This document shows positions 22,201 to 33,049 of a stretch of DNA of 64,000 bases, piece after piece. Source of the DNA: Phytophthora quininea (taxonomy: Eukaryota > Oomycota > Peronosporomycetes > Peronosporales > Peronosporaceae); the NCBI GenBank assembly GCA_011947345.1, contig JAAVTG010000279.1, forward strand, positions 1-64,000, given 5' to 3'. The first letter of the stretch is position 1. Each line of letters opens with the position of its first letter. Under the pieces are notes generated by a model. That model saw nothing but the letters and a program-made list of their open reading frames with translations, was not told the DNA's origin and searched no databases. Both the position numbers and the translations under genes were made by a program.

Positions 22201-22991
22201 TTGTCCACATGATTTGGCGAGCGATTGAGCAACGCTACGGCCTCAACACTGCGTCAGGTGTGGTGGGACTGATGCGCAAGTTTGACGAAATGGCGGTTTC
22301 CGACTTAAAGTCGATCCACGACCTCATGTACCGTCTAGAGGTAGCACGTGGACAGGTCAACCGTAACAAGCAAGATGCGTTGGGAGTGGACCTAATCTCG
22401 ACAGAGGAGATGCTGGTCAAGGTCCTATCGATTCTGCCAGCCCATCTGTGGGGATCCGCGGTGGAGTTCAAGAAGGGCGAGTTCACGCCTGACAAGGTGG
22501 GTGATAAACTTCGCGCCATCTTTGGGAACAAGAGCAAAGCCCAGATTGGCGCTGTGGACAACCAAGCAGCGGTCAACCACGTGCAAACAGGACACATCCG
22601 GCCGAAAAAGACGGTTCTTGGTAAAAGAAAGGCAGCTCAGCCGCCGGTTCAAGACATGCATTACAACCTCGGCTACATGAAGTGCCACTACTGTGCCGGT
22701 ACGCACAACGATATGAACAACGTCGGGCCGCATAAAAAGATCGACTGTCCGAAGCGCGCGGAAGACAGGGCGGCCGGTATGGCTCGTCGCGACATTTGGT
22801 CGCGTGGACACCTGATACAGCGCACGACTGCGCACGAGCCGACGCCTGTCATGAAAAGCAAGACCAGCAACAAGCAGTGGCGTGAGATCCCGCTAGAAGA
22901 ATGCCTGCAGGCACCAGTGGGAGCATGCAAGGCTGTGTAAGAAAAGTCCCCGGTATCGCCTGTCGAAATTGCAACCCCGCCACCAAGCAAT

Positions 22992-25900
22992 GTGGAGTTG
23001 CCAAGAACTCCGGGATGGGGCACGTCTATGAACGACGGAGATGAGCCAATGGACGCAGTCGTCAATGCGGTTGCTACGGCTGACACTGCGAAGCAATCTG
23101 ATGGTGACGTCGATATGGAAGAAAAGCCAGCGTCAACCAGCAAGCAAGAGATGACGCTGACGACGAAGCGTTTTGCTGGCATGATGAACAACCTCGAGAA
23201 GAAGGTGCGTAGAATGTTCCCTTGTCTGTTGGGCGTTGAGCCATATCTAACTGGTTGTGACTGGGTTTTAGACTCCGGATGTGGCCACGGTTTAACGAGC
23301 GAGGCAGCACGATTCGTGCACAAGGTGCCCAACACACAGAACACATTTACGTTTGCTCAGGGCTCTAAGCATTCAAATACACACATTGGTACAATCAAAC
23401 TGTATTTACGGGGCCCAAAGGGCATTAGACCGTTTCTGTTCGAAAACATAGCGTTGGTACCACATGCTACCTTGAATATTCTGAGCGAATTCTGGCTCAG
23501 AAGAAGTGGGTACCAAATATTTGGCTCACTAAATGGAGACTTTAAATTCGTATTTTATGAGAACGAGCTAGTCTTTGTTGCAAAGGCAATAAATGGGGCC
23601 TACTATATTCAAAGTAAGACATTGCATGAGAGGCAGATGCTCTGTAATGCGGTAAAAGCCGAACCTGTTCGACTCCTGAACACACCAGGATTGCAAAGGT
23701 CAGCCAAAACACTGAAAGAATGGCATGTAAAGCTTGGGCACTTAAATAAAGAGGCACTAATATCGATGCTAAGTAGCAACATTGCTGCTGGTCTGCCCAC
23801 TATGAAGGCGTCAACGCTGAGAGATATACCGTTCTTCTGCGCAACATGTGCGGAGATGAAAAAGAAAAGAATGTCCTACAGGAATTCAAAGGGCGATAGA
23901 GATGAAAGACCTATTAGCACCATCCATATGGACACGAACGGACCCATGAGGACTTTAGGGGTCTACGGAAGCTCGGGTACCATAAAGTACTTCCTGAGCA
24001 TCATTGATGACAACACGTCGTGGCGTTGGACATATGTCCTTCGCCATAAAACGGAAGTGTTCGAGAAAGTAGAGGAGCTCCTGCTCCAGCTGGAGCGAGA
24101 AGGAAAGTTCACAATTCGCCGGATTCGATCAGACGGCGGTACAAAGTTTGTGAATGCCGCGTTTAAATTCTTCTGCAAAGGGAAGGGGATTGTCTTTCAG
24201 ACATCCAATGTCTACAGTCCCGAAGAAAACGGAGCAGCAGAGCGGGATCACCAAAGCAAACTTGACTGAGTACGCTGTGCATTGAAAGATGTGGATATGG
24301 CTCACAGATGGTGGCCAGAGGCTCTCATGTATATGACCTACGTGCAAAATCGCACACCTATGAGGCGCTTGGGAAACAAGACACCATATGAAATGGTGCA
24401 TGGGAAACCACCAAACGTCGGCAACCTGCCAATATGGGGATCGATATGCTTTGCTCATGTCCCTGCCGCGTTGCGCAAAGATAAGAAACTATCTGCAAGA
24501 GCAGTAAAATGTCGGTTCCTTGGGATGTCGGACGATACAAAAGGATACCGCCTGTGGGATGTGTACAACAACAAGCACCTTGTATGTAGGGATGTGCTGT
24601 TTGACACTACAAACGTGGACAACATTGTACAGAAAGCGTTTGGAGACGAAAAGTCTGAGCTCACTTCTCAATCTGCGTCGTGCGAGATACCCGGAGCAGT
24701 GGGAGTCCAAACACCCGCAACAGAGAGTGAGACTACCACAACAGTGGGAGACCAAGCACCTGCAATGGCAACTACCAAAGCAGTGGGAGATTTACATAAG
24801 AGAAGACGTGCTGGCTTAGTGGAGAACCATATTCGAGAGCCACGACCACGTCGAGAAACTAAGAAACCGAAGCGGCATCAGGATTATCAGTGCTTTCAAG
24901 CGAGTATTGACAAGAACATCGCGCATGAGATCCTGCAGAACCGAGTACCTACACCACGCTCCATCAAGGAAGCGTTGAATGGGCCACATCGTGAGCAATG
25001 AAAACATGCCCTTGAACTCGAGTATGACTCTCTCTTAGAGAATGTAACATGGAGGCTGGTTCGCCTACCACCAGGTCGAAAGGCACTGCCATGTCATTGG
25101 GTGCTAGTGGTAAAATACAACGCCGACGGAAGTGTCGAGAGGTTTAAAGCCAGACTTGTTGCGCAAGGTAATCGCCAAGAATTTGGGGTTGACTGCGACG
25201 AGGTAAACGCACCTGTGGCTCGGTTTGAGTCTTTACGACTTGTACTAGCGATCGGAACGATATTAGACTGTCATATCCATCAGATGGATGTCCATACAGC
25301 TTTCTTAAATGGTACTATGGAGGGAGAACAGAAAATTTACACGAGGCAACCTCACGGTTTTGTGAAGCGAGGCCACGAGAATCTGGTCTGTGAACTTCTA
25401 AAGAGCATTTATGGACTAAAGCAAGCCCCACGGATTTGGTATAGAGTCCTTCATACCTTCCTAATGTCAATGGGTTTTGTCCGTTGTCACAAAGAGTTTT
25501 GTATCTACGTGCAAAAAGTGGGAGATGAATGGCTGATTGTTGTGGTGTGGTGACGACCCCACAATCATGTCTCGAGACATGAGACTCATCAACGAGCTGA
25601 AAGCTGAGCTGTCGAGAAGGTTCAAAATGAAGGACCTTGGTGATATCCACTACATCCTCAAGATGGAAGTTCACCGAAACAGAAATCAACGCGTGATGAT
25701 GATCTCACAGCGGAAGTACATCGCAGAACTACTCACAAAGTATAAACTGGGTAACAGTGCGCCAGTACTAACGCCGCAAATACCTGGTGTCACACTAGAG
25801 CCAGAGACCCAAATGAATGCAGAACAAATTGCTGCACAACCGTTTGACTACCGAGGAGTCGTTGGATCACTCCAATATTTAGTCCGTGGAACTAGACCGG

Positions 25901-26532
25901 ACATTGCCAACGCGGTTAGAGAGCTAAGCAAGTTTCTATCATGCTACAACTGCACACACTGGGATGCTGCTAGGCGAGTACTCAAATACTTGAAAGGAAC
26001 GTCGACGTACGGTCTGTTGCTCGACGGGAAAGCGAGTAACGTGACTTACGAAGTGTACACAGACGCGATCTTCGCGTGTCAACCTAAATAACATAAATCC
26101 GTAACTGTGTATGTGATCAAAATAGCCGGAACCAGTGTGTCATGGTGCAGTAGTAAACAAGCAAGCGTGTCACTCTCGACTGCTGAAGCAGAGCTTATCG
26201 CACTAAGTGAAGGAGCCAAAGAAAGTGAGTGGCTGTGGCATCTCCTTGAAGAAATGGGTTTTCCCCAAAGGGTACCAGTGCAAGTGTGGTGCGATAGCAA
26301 CGCAGCCATCAGCATTGTGAGAAACCCGGGCAACCATAAAGCCAACAAGCATATTGAGATCCGATATCTCTTCACGAGAGATCTGGTAGAGCTTGGCCGC
26401 CTCAACATTGAGTATTGTTCGACAACCGAGATGACGGCGGACATTCTCACAAAGGCACTACCAACAACACAATTTCTAAAGCTAAGAGAGAAGCTAGGCG
26501 TCAGGGATCTAATGCTGTCCCCTAGTACTTAG
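22992..26532 (+). pseudogene. copia pol (protease, integrase, RT, RNase H)
   Basis: The protease motif WVLDSGCGHGLTS is near 23265. The gag-pre-integrase zinc part (WHVKLGHLN, FCATCAEMK) is near 23725 and 23835. Integrase residues are D in HMDTNGP (about 23930), D in IRSDGGTKF (about 24130) and E in PEENGAAER (about 24225). Reverse transcriptase covers HWVLVVKYNADGS to about 25690. Its catalytic YVDD box reads GDD with a frame break near 25550. RNase H ends the element (LSTAEAELIALSEGAKE, about 26180). Stops or frame breaks lie near 24268, 25000, 25553 and 26090, so it is not active as read. Confidence 0.9.
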
Positions 26533-26538
26533 TAGGAG

Positions 26539-26884
26539 TGTCAGACTAGGCCGATAAGGCAGCCAGGCGACCGCCTGACTGCCGGGCGACCAAAAGACTA
26601 AATGAAACGGAAACCCCGTCAAAGTGATATATATTCGGATTATCAAGTACGAGGGGACCAGATCACAGCTGTGATCTGGATAGGCAGCGAGCTCCCTGCC
26701 ATCCAACCAGTGCGATGACGATAAGAGGCGAGGAGCGAGCCGTCGAGGACGCAGTCCGAAGACGAGCTCACTTCCTCTTTGCCTCAGACCCCGAGCACGA
26801 GTCTAGAGTAGGGCATTAGCATAGAGAATAAAAGGAATAGACTGTATTGAGTTTCATACACTGTCTTAAGAGTTCATTCCAACA
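26539..26884 (+). repeat. copia 3' LTR
   Basis: 346 bp. One difference from the 5' LTR (GAGAATAAAAG versus GAGGATAAAAG) indicates a young insertion. Confidence 0.95.
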
Positions 26885-27113
26885 ACTCGGTGTCTTGTGC
26901 AGTACCGAGCTCAGCTCCACGAGTTATCCAACACTTGTGCGACTCGGCGAGTAAAACAAGGGAGGTGTTAAGTGCATTGAAATGTAGCCATCCGTTAAAA
27001 AAGGATTTTAAGCCTACCCAGTCTATGTAAAACGTGTGTTCCGAGCGAAAGACGCCCATCAATTGCCGTTATTCCGCGTCTTGGCCGCTCTTGGGCTGCT
27101 GTGTGTGGGCGCT

Positions 27114-28667
27114 ATGGACGCCTCCGACGAGAGAGAGAACGACTACCTGCGCTTCCTGCGCGTCATCCGTCCGGACGACACAGTTGCCATGAGTATGCGT
27201 CGGTATTAACCCCGCCATACTCCCTTTCCTAACTAGTATAATCAATACGCTGGCAGGTGAATTACCGGCCCCGCAGAACTCGGAGCTAGACTTCCGCAAC
27301 TCGTTCGGGCCTGACAGTCTCCCAGAGCTGGACCATGACGGTACAGACTTTGCCAGGATGCTGCTCGAGCAGGACCAGAAGGACGCAGAGGAGGACGACG
27401 CTGCTACCGCTCAGAAAGGACCTCAGGAAGCTGCTAATGAGCAGGAAGAAGCTGAAGCTGAAGCTGCTGCTGGAGATGGGGATGCTCAGGTGGCTGCTGC
27501 GGTGGGGGATATCTTGCACTTGTCTACGTCCGCTGTGAGCCGCGAGCACCTCAAACAAGTCCCTCTTCTAGCCAAAAACCGCTGTCGCTACTTTGGCAAA
27601 AATCGAGTGCGATGTCCGCGCGTGGCAACAGGTTTGGACGGACGTTGCGGGATCCACAAGATCAGTCAGTTCTGCAAGCAACCAAAGTGCAATAAGTTTA
27701 GTCAAGGAAACGGTTTCTGCATCAAACATGGAGGCGGCAAGAAGTGCAAGCAGGAGGGCTGCGAGAAGCAGGTACAGGGCTACGGATACTGCTCAGGCCA
27801 TGGAGGGAAACCCATGTGCCCTGTCGAAGGATGTGAGAACAAAAGATGGAAGGAGGGTTCTGCAAAGCGCATGGAGGCGGCAGGTTCTGTCAGGAAGAAG
27901 GCTGCAAGCGACGGGATATTGGCGGCGGCTTCTGCATTTCCCATGGAGGTGGTAAGAAGTGCAAGCATCCAGAATGCACCAAAGTCGATCGAGGTAAGTT
28001 TCGTTTCGCGTTGTAGATCGTTATCGCCCTAACTTCTTTGCTATGATGCAGGTGGCGGGTTCTGCAAGCGGCACGGCGGCGGCAAGAAGTGCGAGATCGA
28101 GAACTGCAAGCACTGGGCGGTAGGAGGCGGTATTTGCATGGAGCACAAAGGTCCAGGGAAGCGCTGCAAGACGTTGGCTTGCACCAAATTTGACTTAGGT
28201 GGCGGTCACTGCATAGCTCATGGAGGTGGCCGCAAGTGCGTTGTGGAAGGCTGTGATAAGATCCGGCAGGTGAATAAGCGCTGCCGGACACACGGCGGCA
28301 AGGTGCTATGCATCGTGGACGGCTGCAGTCGCGCAGCGCAGAATTTCAAACTGTGCAAGACCCACGGAGGCAGCAAAGAGTGCACGTTCGAGGGCTGCAC
28401 GAACAGGCAAAAGGGCCGCGGCTTCTGCATCCGTCATGGAGGCGGCTCGCGGTGCAAGCAGGAGGATGTGTGGCCATCAACCGCGGTGGCGGATTCTGCA
28501 AAGCGCATGGAGGTGGCAAGAAGTGCTCGTTCACGTCGTGCAACCAGTGGGTGCTGGGCGGAGGGTTCTGCGCCGAACACGAGCTGGCACGCCGAATGGA
28601 GCAAGCTCCGCGCTTGGCTGCGACCAACTACGCCTATTTAACCAGCAGCACGGTGGCGACGATATAG
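27114..28667 (+). CDS. Cys/His-repeat protein (WRKY19-like repeats, no WRKY domain seen)
   Basis: Exon 1 starts at ATG 27114 (MDASDERENDYLRFLRV). GT-AG introns are 27193-27256 and 27994-28051. An acidic, Ala/Glu-rich lead is followed by about a dozen short repeats of the form C-x4-C ... GGGFCxxHGGG (for example CKQEGCEKQVQGYGYCSGHG). The regular Cys/His spacing suggests many small zinc-binding units. Proteins of this type are often called WRKY19-like in oomycetes because Arabidopsis WRKY19 carries similar repeats; no WRKYGQK is present. Two breaks interrupt the repeats: an AAAA run at 27841-27844 and GG at 28464-28465. Adding one base at each restores the repeat, so the gene is probably intact. 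Function unknown. Confidence 0.8.
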
Positions 28668-28734
28668 CCAACAATGCAGTCGCAAAGTAGGTAGCAATGG
28701 CGCAGACTATCGATGCGGGAAACGGAGCAACCAC

Positions 28735-29127
28735 TTGTGTGAACGATGCGGTAGCGTTTTCATCCACCACAGCGCCGCAAGTACAACCAGTCAATCGTCT
28801 TGGAACCAAACGAGTCGGTGGCGACTTCACTGCAACAGCTCAAAGGTGAACGAGATCACGCCACAGAAAGGTGCGAGCTCCAACGCGATTACTTGTTCCA
28901 TGTGCGTCGCAGCGGCTAGTTCCTGGCTGGCGACGGAGGCTCAGCTAACGGCAGCTTTCCTCGGTCTTGGCAAGTGCTCGCCGACGACTCCACCCAAACT
29001 TGGCCCGGTGGCCCTGGAGCGTCGACCATTCATGGCAACGACTCCCATGCTGCTTGCTTGGCACGACGACGTGAGACGGTCGCAGCCGAGAATCCACCTC
29101 TTTGACCTTCCGTTTAACAAGGCATAG
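28735..29127 (+). other. Unknown ORF of the tandem unit, copy 1 (130 codons)
   Basis: An open frame (MCERCGSVFIHHSAAS to LFDLPFNKA) between the unit start and the SOD-like gene, present in all four copies. I recognise no domain. Other frames of the same stretch are partly open, so coding status is doubtful. It may be 3' or 5' flanking sequence of the neighbours. Confidence 0.3.
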
Positions 29128-29187
29128 CTCCGCTCTGTGTGGGTCTCACCTCGACTGACTCATGACTGCGCCTGAAAATCCACAGTC
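29128..29187 (+). repeat. 60-bp repeat, left of SOD-like gene (unit 1)
   Basis: Starts CTCCGCTCTGTGTGGG. It is exactly inverted at 30883-30942, so the SOD-like gene sits between 60-bp inverted repeats 1.7 kb apart. Confidence 0.93.
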
Positions 29188-29390
29188 ACTTCAAGTGCCT
29201 GTTGACGCAAGGAAGCGAACAGAGAGAATCGTCACCCACGCCGATGGCTTCACGATGAGATGAGAGCGATCCAAGCAAGAACTGTCGACTCTTGGGGGCG
29301 AGTCCAGCAGCGCCGTCGGTCTCACTTTCCGATTCGCCCGGTTCCCGCCACCGCCACCACCACCACCACCACCACTACCACCACTCGAAG

Positions 29391-30314
29391 ATGCTGACGA
29401 CCAAACTCCTCGCTACCTTCTGCACCTTTGCGATCGTCGCCACCGTGGGTCTGGCCGACGACTACGGCCAGGGCCAAGACAGCTACGGCAGCGACTACAA
29501 CCAAGGCTCTGACTACGGCAGCGACTACAGCCAGGGCTCCGACTATGGAAGCGACTACAGCCAGAGCTCTGACTACAGCCAGGGCAGTGACTACAACCAG
29601 GGCAGCGGCTACTACGGCGACAGCTACCTGCCGGCCTTCCAGTACACGTACGACCCCAAGTACGCGGCCGGCATCAGCGGCACCATCAAGGTGCAGTACG
29701 CCGGGCCCTTCTCCACGTTCGCCGTCATCAGCGCCGACCTGGACTTCAGCGGCGTGGACGCCAACCAGATCTCGCAGTTCGACGGCAACTGCACGGGCGA
29801 GGTGACCGAGTACAAGTGGCACATCCATGTCAAGTGGCCCAACGACTACGACTCGGAGTCGTTCGAGAAGTGCGCGCTGGCCGTCACGGGCAACCACTTC
29901 GACCCGCTCAAGGCGTGCGGCCCCTTCTCCGAGTTCGTCGGCACCGACGAGTGTCTGCTCAAGACGCCCAAGTACAACTGCAACCCGGATTCGTACGCGA
30001 AGAACCCGCTGGTGTGTGAGGAGGGCGATCTGGCCGGGAAGCTCGGAGACTTCAAGCTGGACGACTACAAGAAGGTGAGCGGCGTCTGGTACGACCCCAA
30101 CTACCCCACGCCCAAGCAGAACACGCCCGAGTTCAACATCATCCTGCACGCTGTGTGCGGCAAGGTCACCCCTCGCATCGCGTGCGCGGTCGGCAAGGCC
30201 GTCGAGTCGGACTACTCGTACTCGGACTACTCAGACTACTCGGACCACTCGGACTACTCGGACTACTCAGACTACTCGGACTACTCTGAGGACTACTCGG
30301 GGTACAAGGCGTAA
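29391..30314 (+). CDS. Secreted copper-only SOD-like protein, copy 1 (307 aa)
   Basis: The signal peptide is MLTTKLLATFCTFAIVATVG. A Tyr/Gly/Ser/Asp/Gln-rich low-complexity stretch follows (about 24-78), then a Cu/Zn-SOD-fold domain (about 85-268) and an acidic YSD-repeat tail (about 272-304). Copper ligands are present: HIH at 144/146, H169 in GNHFDP, H253 in ILHAV; the active-site Arg is R262 in PRIACA. Of the zinc ligands, only an Asp (213, EGDLAG) remains; the two His positions are not His. This fits the extracellular copper-only SOD class known from fungi and oomycetes. It probably turns superoxide into peroxide at the cell surface. Start chosen at the ATG opening the signal peptide, not the upstream His-rich frame. 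Arrestin-like copy 1 follows downstream. Confidence 0.85.
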   Translation: MLTTKLLATFCTFAIVATVGLADDYGQGQDSYGSDYNQGSDYGSDYSQGSDYGSDYSQSSDYSQGSDYNQGSGYYGDSYLPAFQYTYDPKYAAGISGTIKVQYAGPFSTFAVISADLDFSGVDANQISQFDGNCTGEVTEYKWHIHVKWPNDYDSESFEKCALAVTGNHFDPLKACGPFSEFVGTDECLLKTPKYNCNPDSYAKNPLVCEEGDLAGKLGDFKLDDYKKVSGVWYDPNYPTPKQNTPEFNIILHAVCGKVTPRIACAVGKAVESDYSYSDYSDYSDHSDYSDYSDYSDYSEDYSGYKA

Positions 30315-31124
30315 TCTGCCTGAACTACTGCTGTAGTGTTCGATCTTGTAGCACTTGGAACACGCCGAAACTAAGGACGTAATGGATGTCTCCTTTTATT
30401 TTGCCATTGCGTTGGCTGCATTGTTTTACGACCAAGGATGCGACTCGGTCGTCTTGAACGCCAAAATCTCAACGAAAATGGGTAGCAGAATGAAGCAGAC
30501 AACAAACAACTCGCTAAATAGTCGGCAAAGATGTGCAAGTGTTGAAGTTGCCTTCAACAACGGTTGTTGTGATTCACACACGCTGCCCTAACGTGTTGTT
30601 TTTCTGCTAGATGCTAACGAAAAATGCAACCAAAGCATCATGGTGAAATGAACAGAAAAGATCTTTGGCGAGTACTCTGTAGCTTAAACGCGGTATTTTT
30701 TCCTTACAAGCAAGAGTTCAATGTCATCACTTGCAAGTCTTTACAAAGCTCAGCCCTAGCGGATCTGCGGTTATACTGTGAGCGTGGAGTCCAGAGGACT
30801 TTGCGAACTCGGTGAACGCTAGCGACAGCAAAGTCCACAGAAAATTGGCGGATCTGGCGTGGCCTCAGGGTAAAGATGAAGCGACTGTGGATTTTCAGGC
30901 GCAGTCATGAGTCAGTCGAGGTGAGACCCACACAGAGCGGAGATATTTCTTGGAAGATCAAAGCGATTTCAACGATGTGAAGAGGTCGGTGAGGCGCAAG
31001 TCGATACTTTGTTTCCAGCTTGTTATTACTGGTTGGGTTTAAAAATTAAGAGGTGACTTGCGTGTAGGGCATTACTGCATTCGTCATTTTGCTCGATTGG
31101 ACAGAAGGACATCGCACAATTAGT
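30315..31124. other. SOD-like/arrestin-like intergenic region, unit 1
   Basis: About 810 bp with the right 60-bp repeat (30883-30942). A 63-codon ORF (30624-30815) has no recognisable domain. It should contain the 3' end of the SOD-like gene and the promoter of the arrestin-like gene. The same region lies at 40604-41391 and, inverted, at 43105-43614 plus 49106-49168. Confidence 0.5.
30883..30942 (-). repeat. 60-bp repeat, right of SOD-like gene (unit 1)
   Basis: Inverted partner of 29128-29187. Confidence 0.93.
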
Positions 31125-31574
31125 ATGGGAAAGCTAGCTCGACTGCTTCATGTTGGGATCACGGGCCAAATCCGCCTTCAGCTCGACCGTAGCAACTTCC
31201 AGGCCGGCGACGTAATTCAGGGAACGATTTTCCTCCAGTTCAAGGAAGAAGTTCGCAGCAAAGGTGGTAAGGTTCGTCCCCAACAACGCCAAGTACTGTT
31301 GCTGAGGTGTTATACTTCATTTTTCAACAGCGTTGGAGCTGGAAATTAGCGGCTTGGAGAAGCTGTCGCGGCAGGAATCAGACGATGACCACCGCAGTAC
31401 ACAACACAAAATCTTTGAGCACCGAATGGTGATTTCTACCGCCCGCGAGACATACGCTGCTGGGGAATACGTCTACCCATTCTCCTATCAACTTTTGCCG
31501 TGGCTACCGGGCAATCTACTCGTCACCAACAAACACATTGGCCTGATGAAGAACATTCGGGTGCAAGTCACGTA

Positions 31575-31727
31575 TGTGACGGGAGTCCGTCACACGGTCG
31601 CCGTGGTGCACGGCGACCAATAGGATAGAGTTCAGAATTGTTGCTCCAGCGGCGCCGGAAGGCGCCGCTCAACTAAATACTAGTCAGAGTTTCATTTACT
31701 ACAAACAAGGAGCACCGCCCCGTTACA
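31575..31727 (+). repeat. Gypsy-B 5' LTR (both hairpin loops inverted)
   Basis: Three hairpins in a row: stem TGTGACGG (loop GAGT), stem GGTCGCCGTG (loop GTG) and stem AGCGGCGCC (loop GGAA). The second and third loops are the reverse complement of those in the 3' LTR and the solo LTR. Confidence 0.95.
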
Positions 31728-31759
31728 ACTGGTAGCACTTTGTAGTCCGCCCACACGAC

Positions 31760-33049
31760 CATGAACGACGCTTCCAATTTCAACGAAGGGGCTGGTGCTG
31801 CCCTCGAGCATGCCAACTTCCCCACTTATCCGTGTTGAGTGGGAGGCGCTACACCGCCTTGCCGCGGTGTCCGGAGAAGGAGTCATCAAGACCTTGCTGA
31901 CTGCCGGAACGGAATCTGATCAACGCCTGGCTGCTCATGAGTTCATGGCGCGTGAACTCGCCGACCAAGAACAAGACCGACATCGTGAAGCTCGATGTAT
32001 CCAGCTACAGCGGTGAGGGCGACGCTCGCCTCCAGCTGAATCGCTGGTTCTGTGAGATCGACATCGCGATCGAAGCTCGGCAGTTATCTACCGAGTTCGC
32101 TCGTACCCGGTTCTTACTGTCCAAGTTGACGGGAAAGGCCAAGGAATGGGCACTCGGCAAGCTCGTCGCCGACACCTCCTGCTTCTCGACGATGCAGTCG
32201 CTGAAGGATGATCTTCGCCTGGCCTTCGAGCCCCTCAAGATGAGCGTGTCCAACGCTCGGCATTCCTGTCACTTAAGCAGGGACGGATGTCCATGCTCGA
32301 GTACATCCAGCGGGCACGACACCTGGTGTCGTGTATCACGACGAACCCAGTGGACATGGCGACTCAGGTCCATGTCTTCATCTCCGGCATGAACGCTGGG
32401 TACCAGCGCTTCTACCTGACCAGGAAGACACCAGGGTCACTGGAAGAGGCCTTCGAGACGGCACTTCGGGAAGATTATAGCGTTTCCGCTTCTGAGGCGT
32501 TCTCCCTCGCTGTCCCTTCCGTCACGGAGCCTGAGCCCGTGGAGCTTGACGCCATCCAGCATTACCACGGGCGCCGGCGATCCAGTCCGGCGCCAACGTC
32601 GTCTGACAGACCGCCTCTAGCGGGCCCCGGTCGAAGCCCTCGTCACATGCGGTGCTTCCGCTGTCGCAAACTCGGACATCGCGCCGCTGTGTACCGCGCT
32701 CCCGCTCCGGTCTTGGCGCACGTCGTCGCCGAAGCCGCTGATGGTCTTATCGCCGAGCCAAAAACGGCGACAACCAGTAGGTGCGGGGCGCCCTACTGGT
32801 CTGAGAAGGATGGAACGCTCTCTGGTGGCGGAGCCCCTCCTAGCCCTCCTGTTCTCCACGCACACTTATTTGCCACCACCTCGGGCGGCGACCCAAGACT
32901 GATCATACTCAGTCTCCACGTCGATGGTGCGAAGCGTCCACTTCGCGCCCTGCTCGATTCGGGCGCGACGAACAACTTCGTCCGCGCCGAGAGTTTGTCG
33001 GTGTTACCGGCGGACCTGAGCCTTCGCGAAGGTCCGGGGAGATGATTGT
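31760..33049 (+). pseudogene. Gypsy-B gag and protease start
   Basis: Starts about 31760 (MNDASNFNEGAGAALE). Later parts read HRLAAVSGEGVIKTLLTAG, LQLNRWFCEIDIAIEARQ and MLEYIQRARHLVSCITTN in three frames, so at least three breaks are present. The knuckle reads CFRCRKLGHRAAVY, in which the last Cys is Tyr. The retropepsin motif ALLDSGATNNFVR is near 32950. Confidence 0.8.

Larger units (their letters stand above)
18870..22940 (+). pseudogene. copia gag, interrupted by hAT
   Basis: Gag starts at ATG 18870 (MAKASMDESIKMLKYEGNPY, UBN2/gag-like) and is broken at 19226. It resumes at 22209 with IWRAIEQRYGLNTASG, LKSIHDLMYRLEVARGQV and a zinc-knuckle-like CHYCAGTHNDMNNVGPHKK followed by IDC. The two halves fit when the hAT element and its target duplication are ignored. 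It ends at a stop at 22938-22940 shortly before the protease frame. Confidence 0.85.
18513..26884 (+). mobile_element. Ty1/copia retrotransposon (8372 bp including nested hAT)
   Basis: The 346-bp LTRs (TGTCAG...CCAACA) differ at one base that I can see. The target duplication ACTCG is at 18508-18512 and 26885-26889. Internal order is gag, protease, integrase, reverse transcriptase, RNase H, as in Pseudoviridae-type elements. It lies inside family copy D, in the jelly-roll codons. Its gag is interrupted by a hAT transposon (19227-22200); without that, the element is about 5.4 kb. Confidence 0.96.
17501..26954 (+). pseudogene. Head/coiled-coil/jelly-roll family, copy D, split by copia element
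   Basis: Exon 1 (about 17520-17659) encodes EGTTVFAAPPAHTYLYTL and FRIWLENCTSKEQ, but the donor reads ATAAG where others have GTAAG-like sites. Exon 2 has an internal TGA (EAAA-stop-DYVE). Exon 3 starts after TTCTTAG near 17873 (CFSDLLNSNDVGN) and continues through coil and jelly roll (TPGTYQVTVLTNYKASGYN) to KQDEL at 18512. The copia element follows; the last 70 bp (26885-26954) encode GVLCSTELSSTSYPTLVRL and the stop. A T run at 18006-18009 is one base short for the expected YCFxLEP frame. The gene was damaged apart from the insertion. Confidence 0.82.

Noticed and set aside
29322..30149. 275-codon Val/Leu-rich ORF opposite the SOD-like gene (also at 39581-40408 and 49334-50149)
   Set aside because: It is the complement of a strongly biased, Tyr/Ser/Asp-rich coding frame. 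The SOD frame has a signal peptide and catalytic residues; the antisense one has no domain.
30205..30305. Short tandem repeats that could suggest a CRISPR-like array
   Set aside because: They are in-frame YSD codons of the SOD-like tail, with no spacers and a eukaryotic context.
30624..30815. 63-codon ORF downstream of the SOD-like gene (repeated at 40891 and 43363)
   Set aside because: It recurs only because the unit is duplicated. It has no domain, and nearby sequence is typical non-coding spacer.
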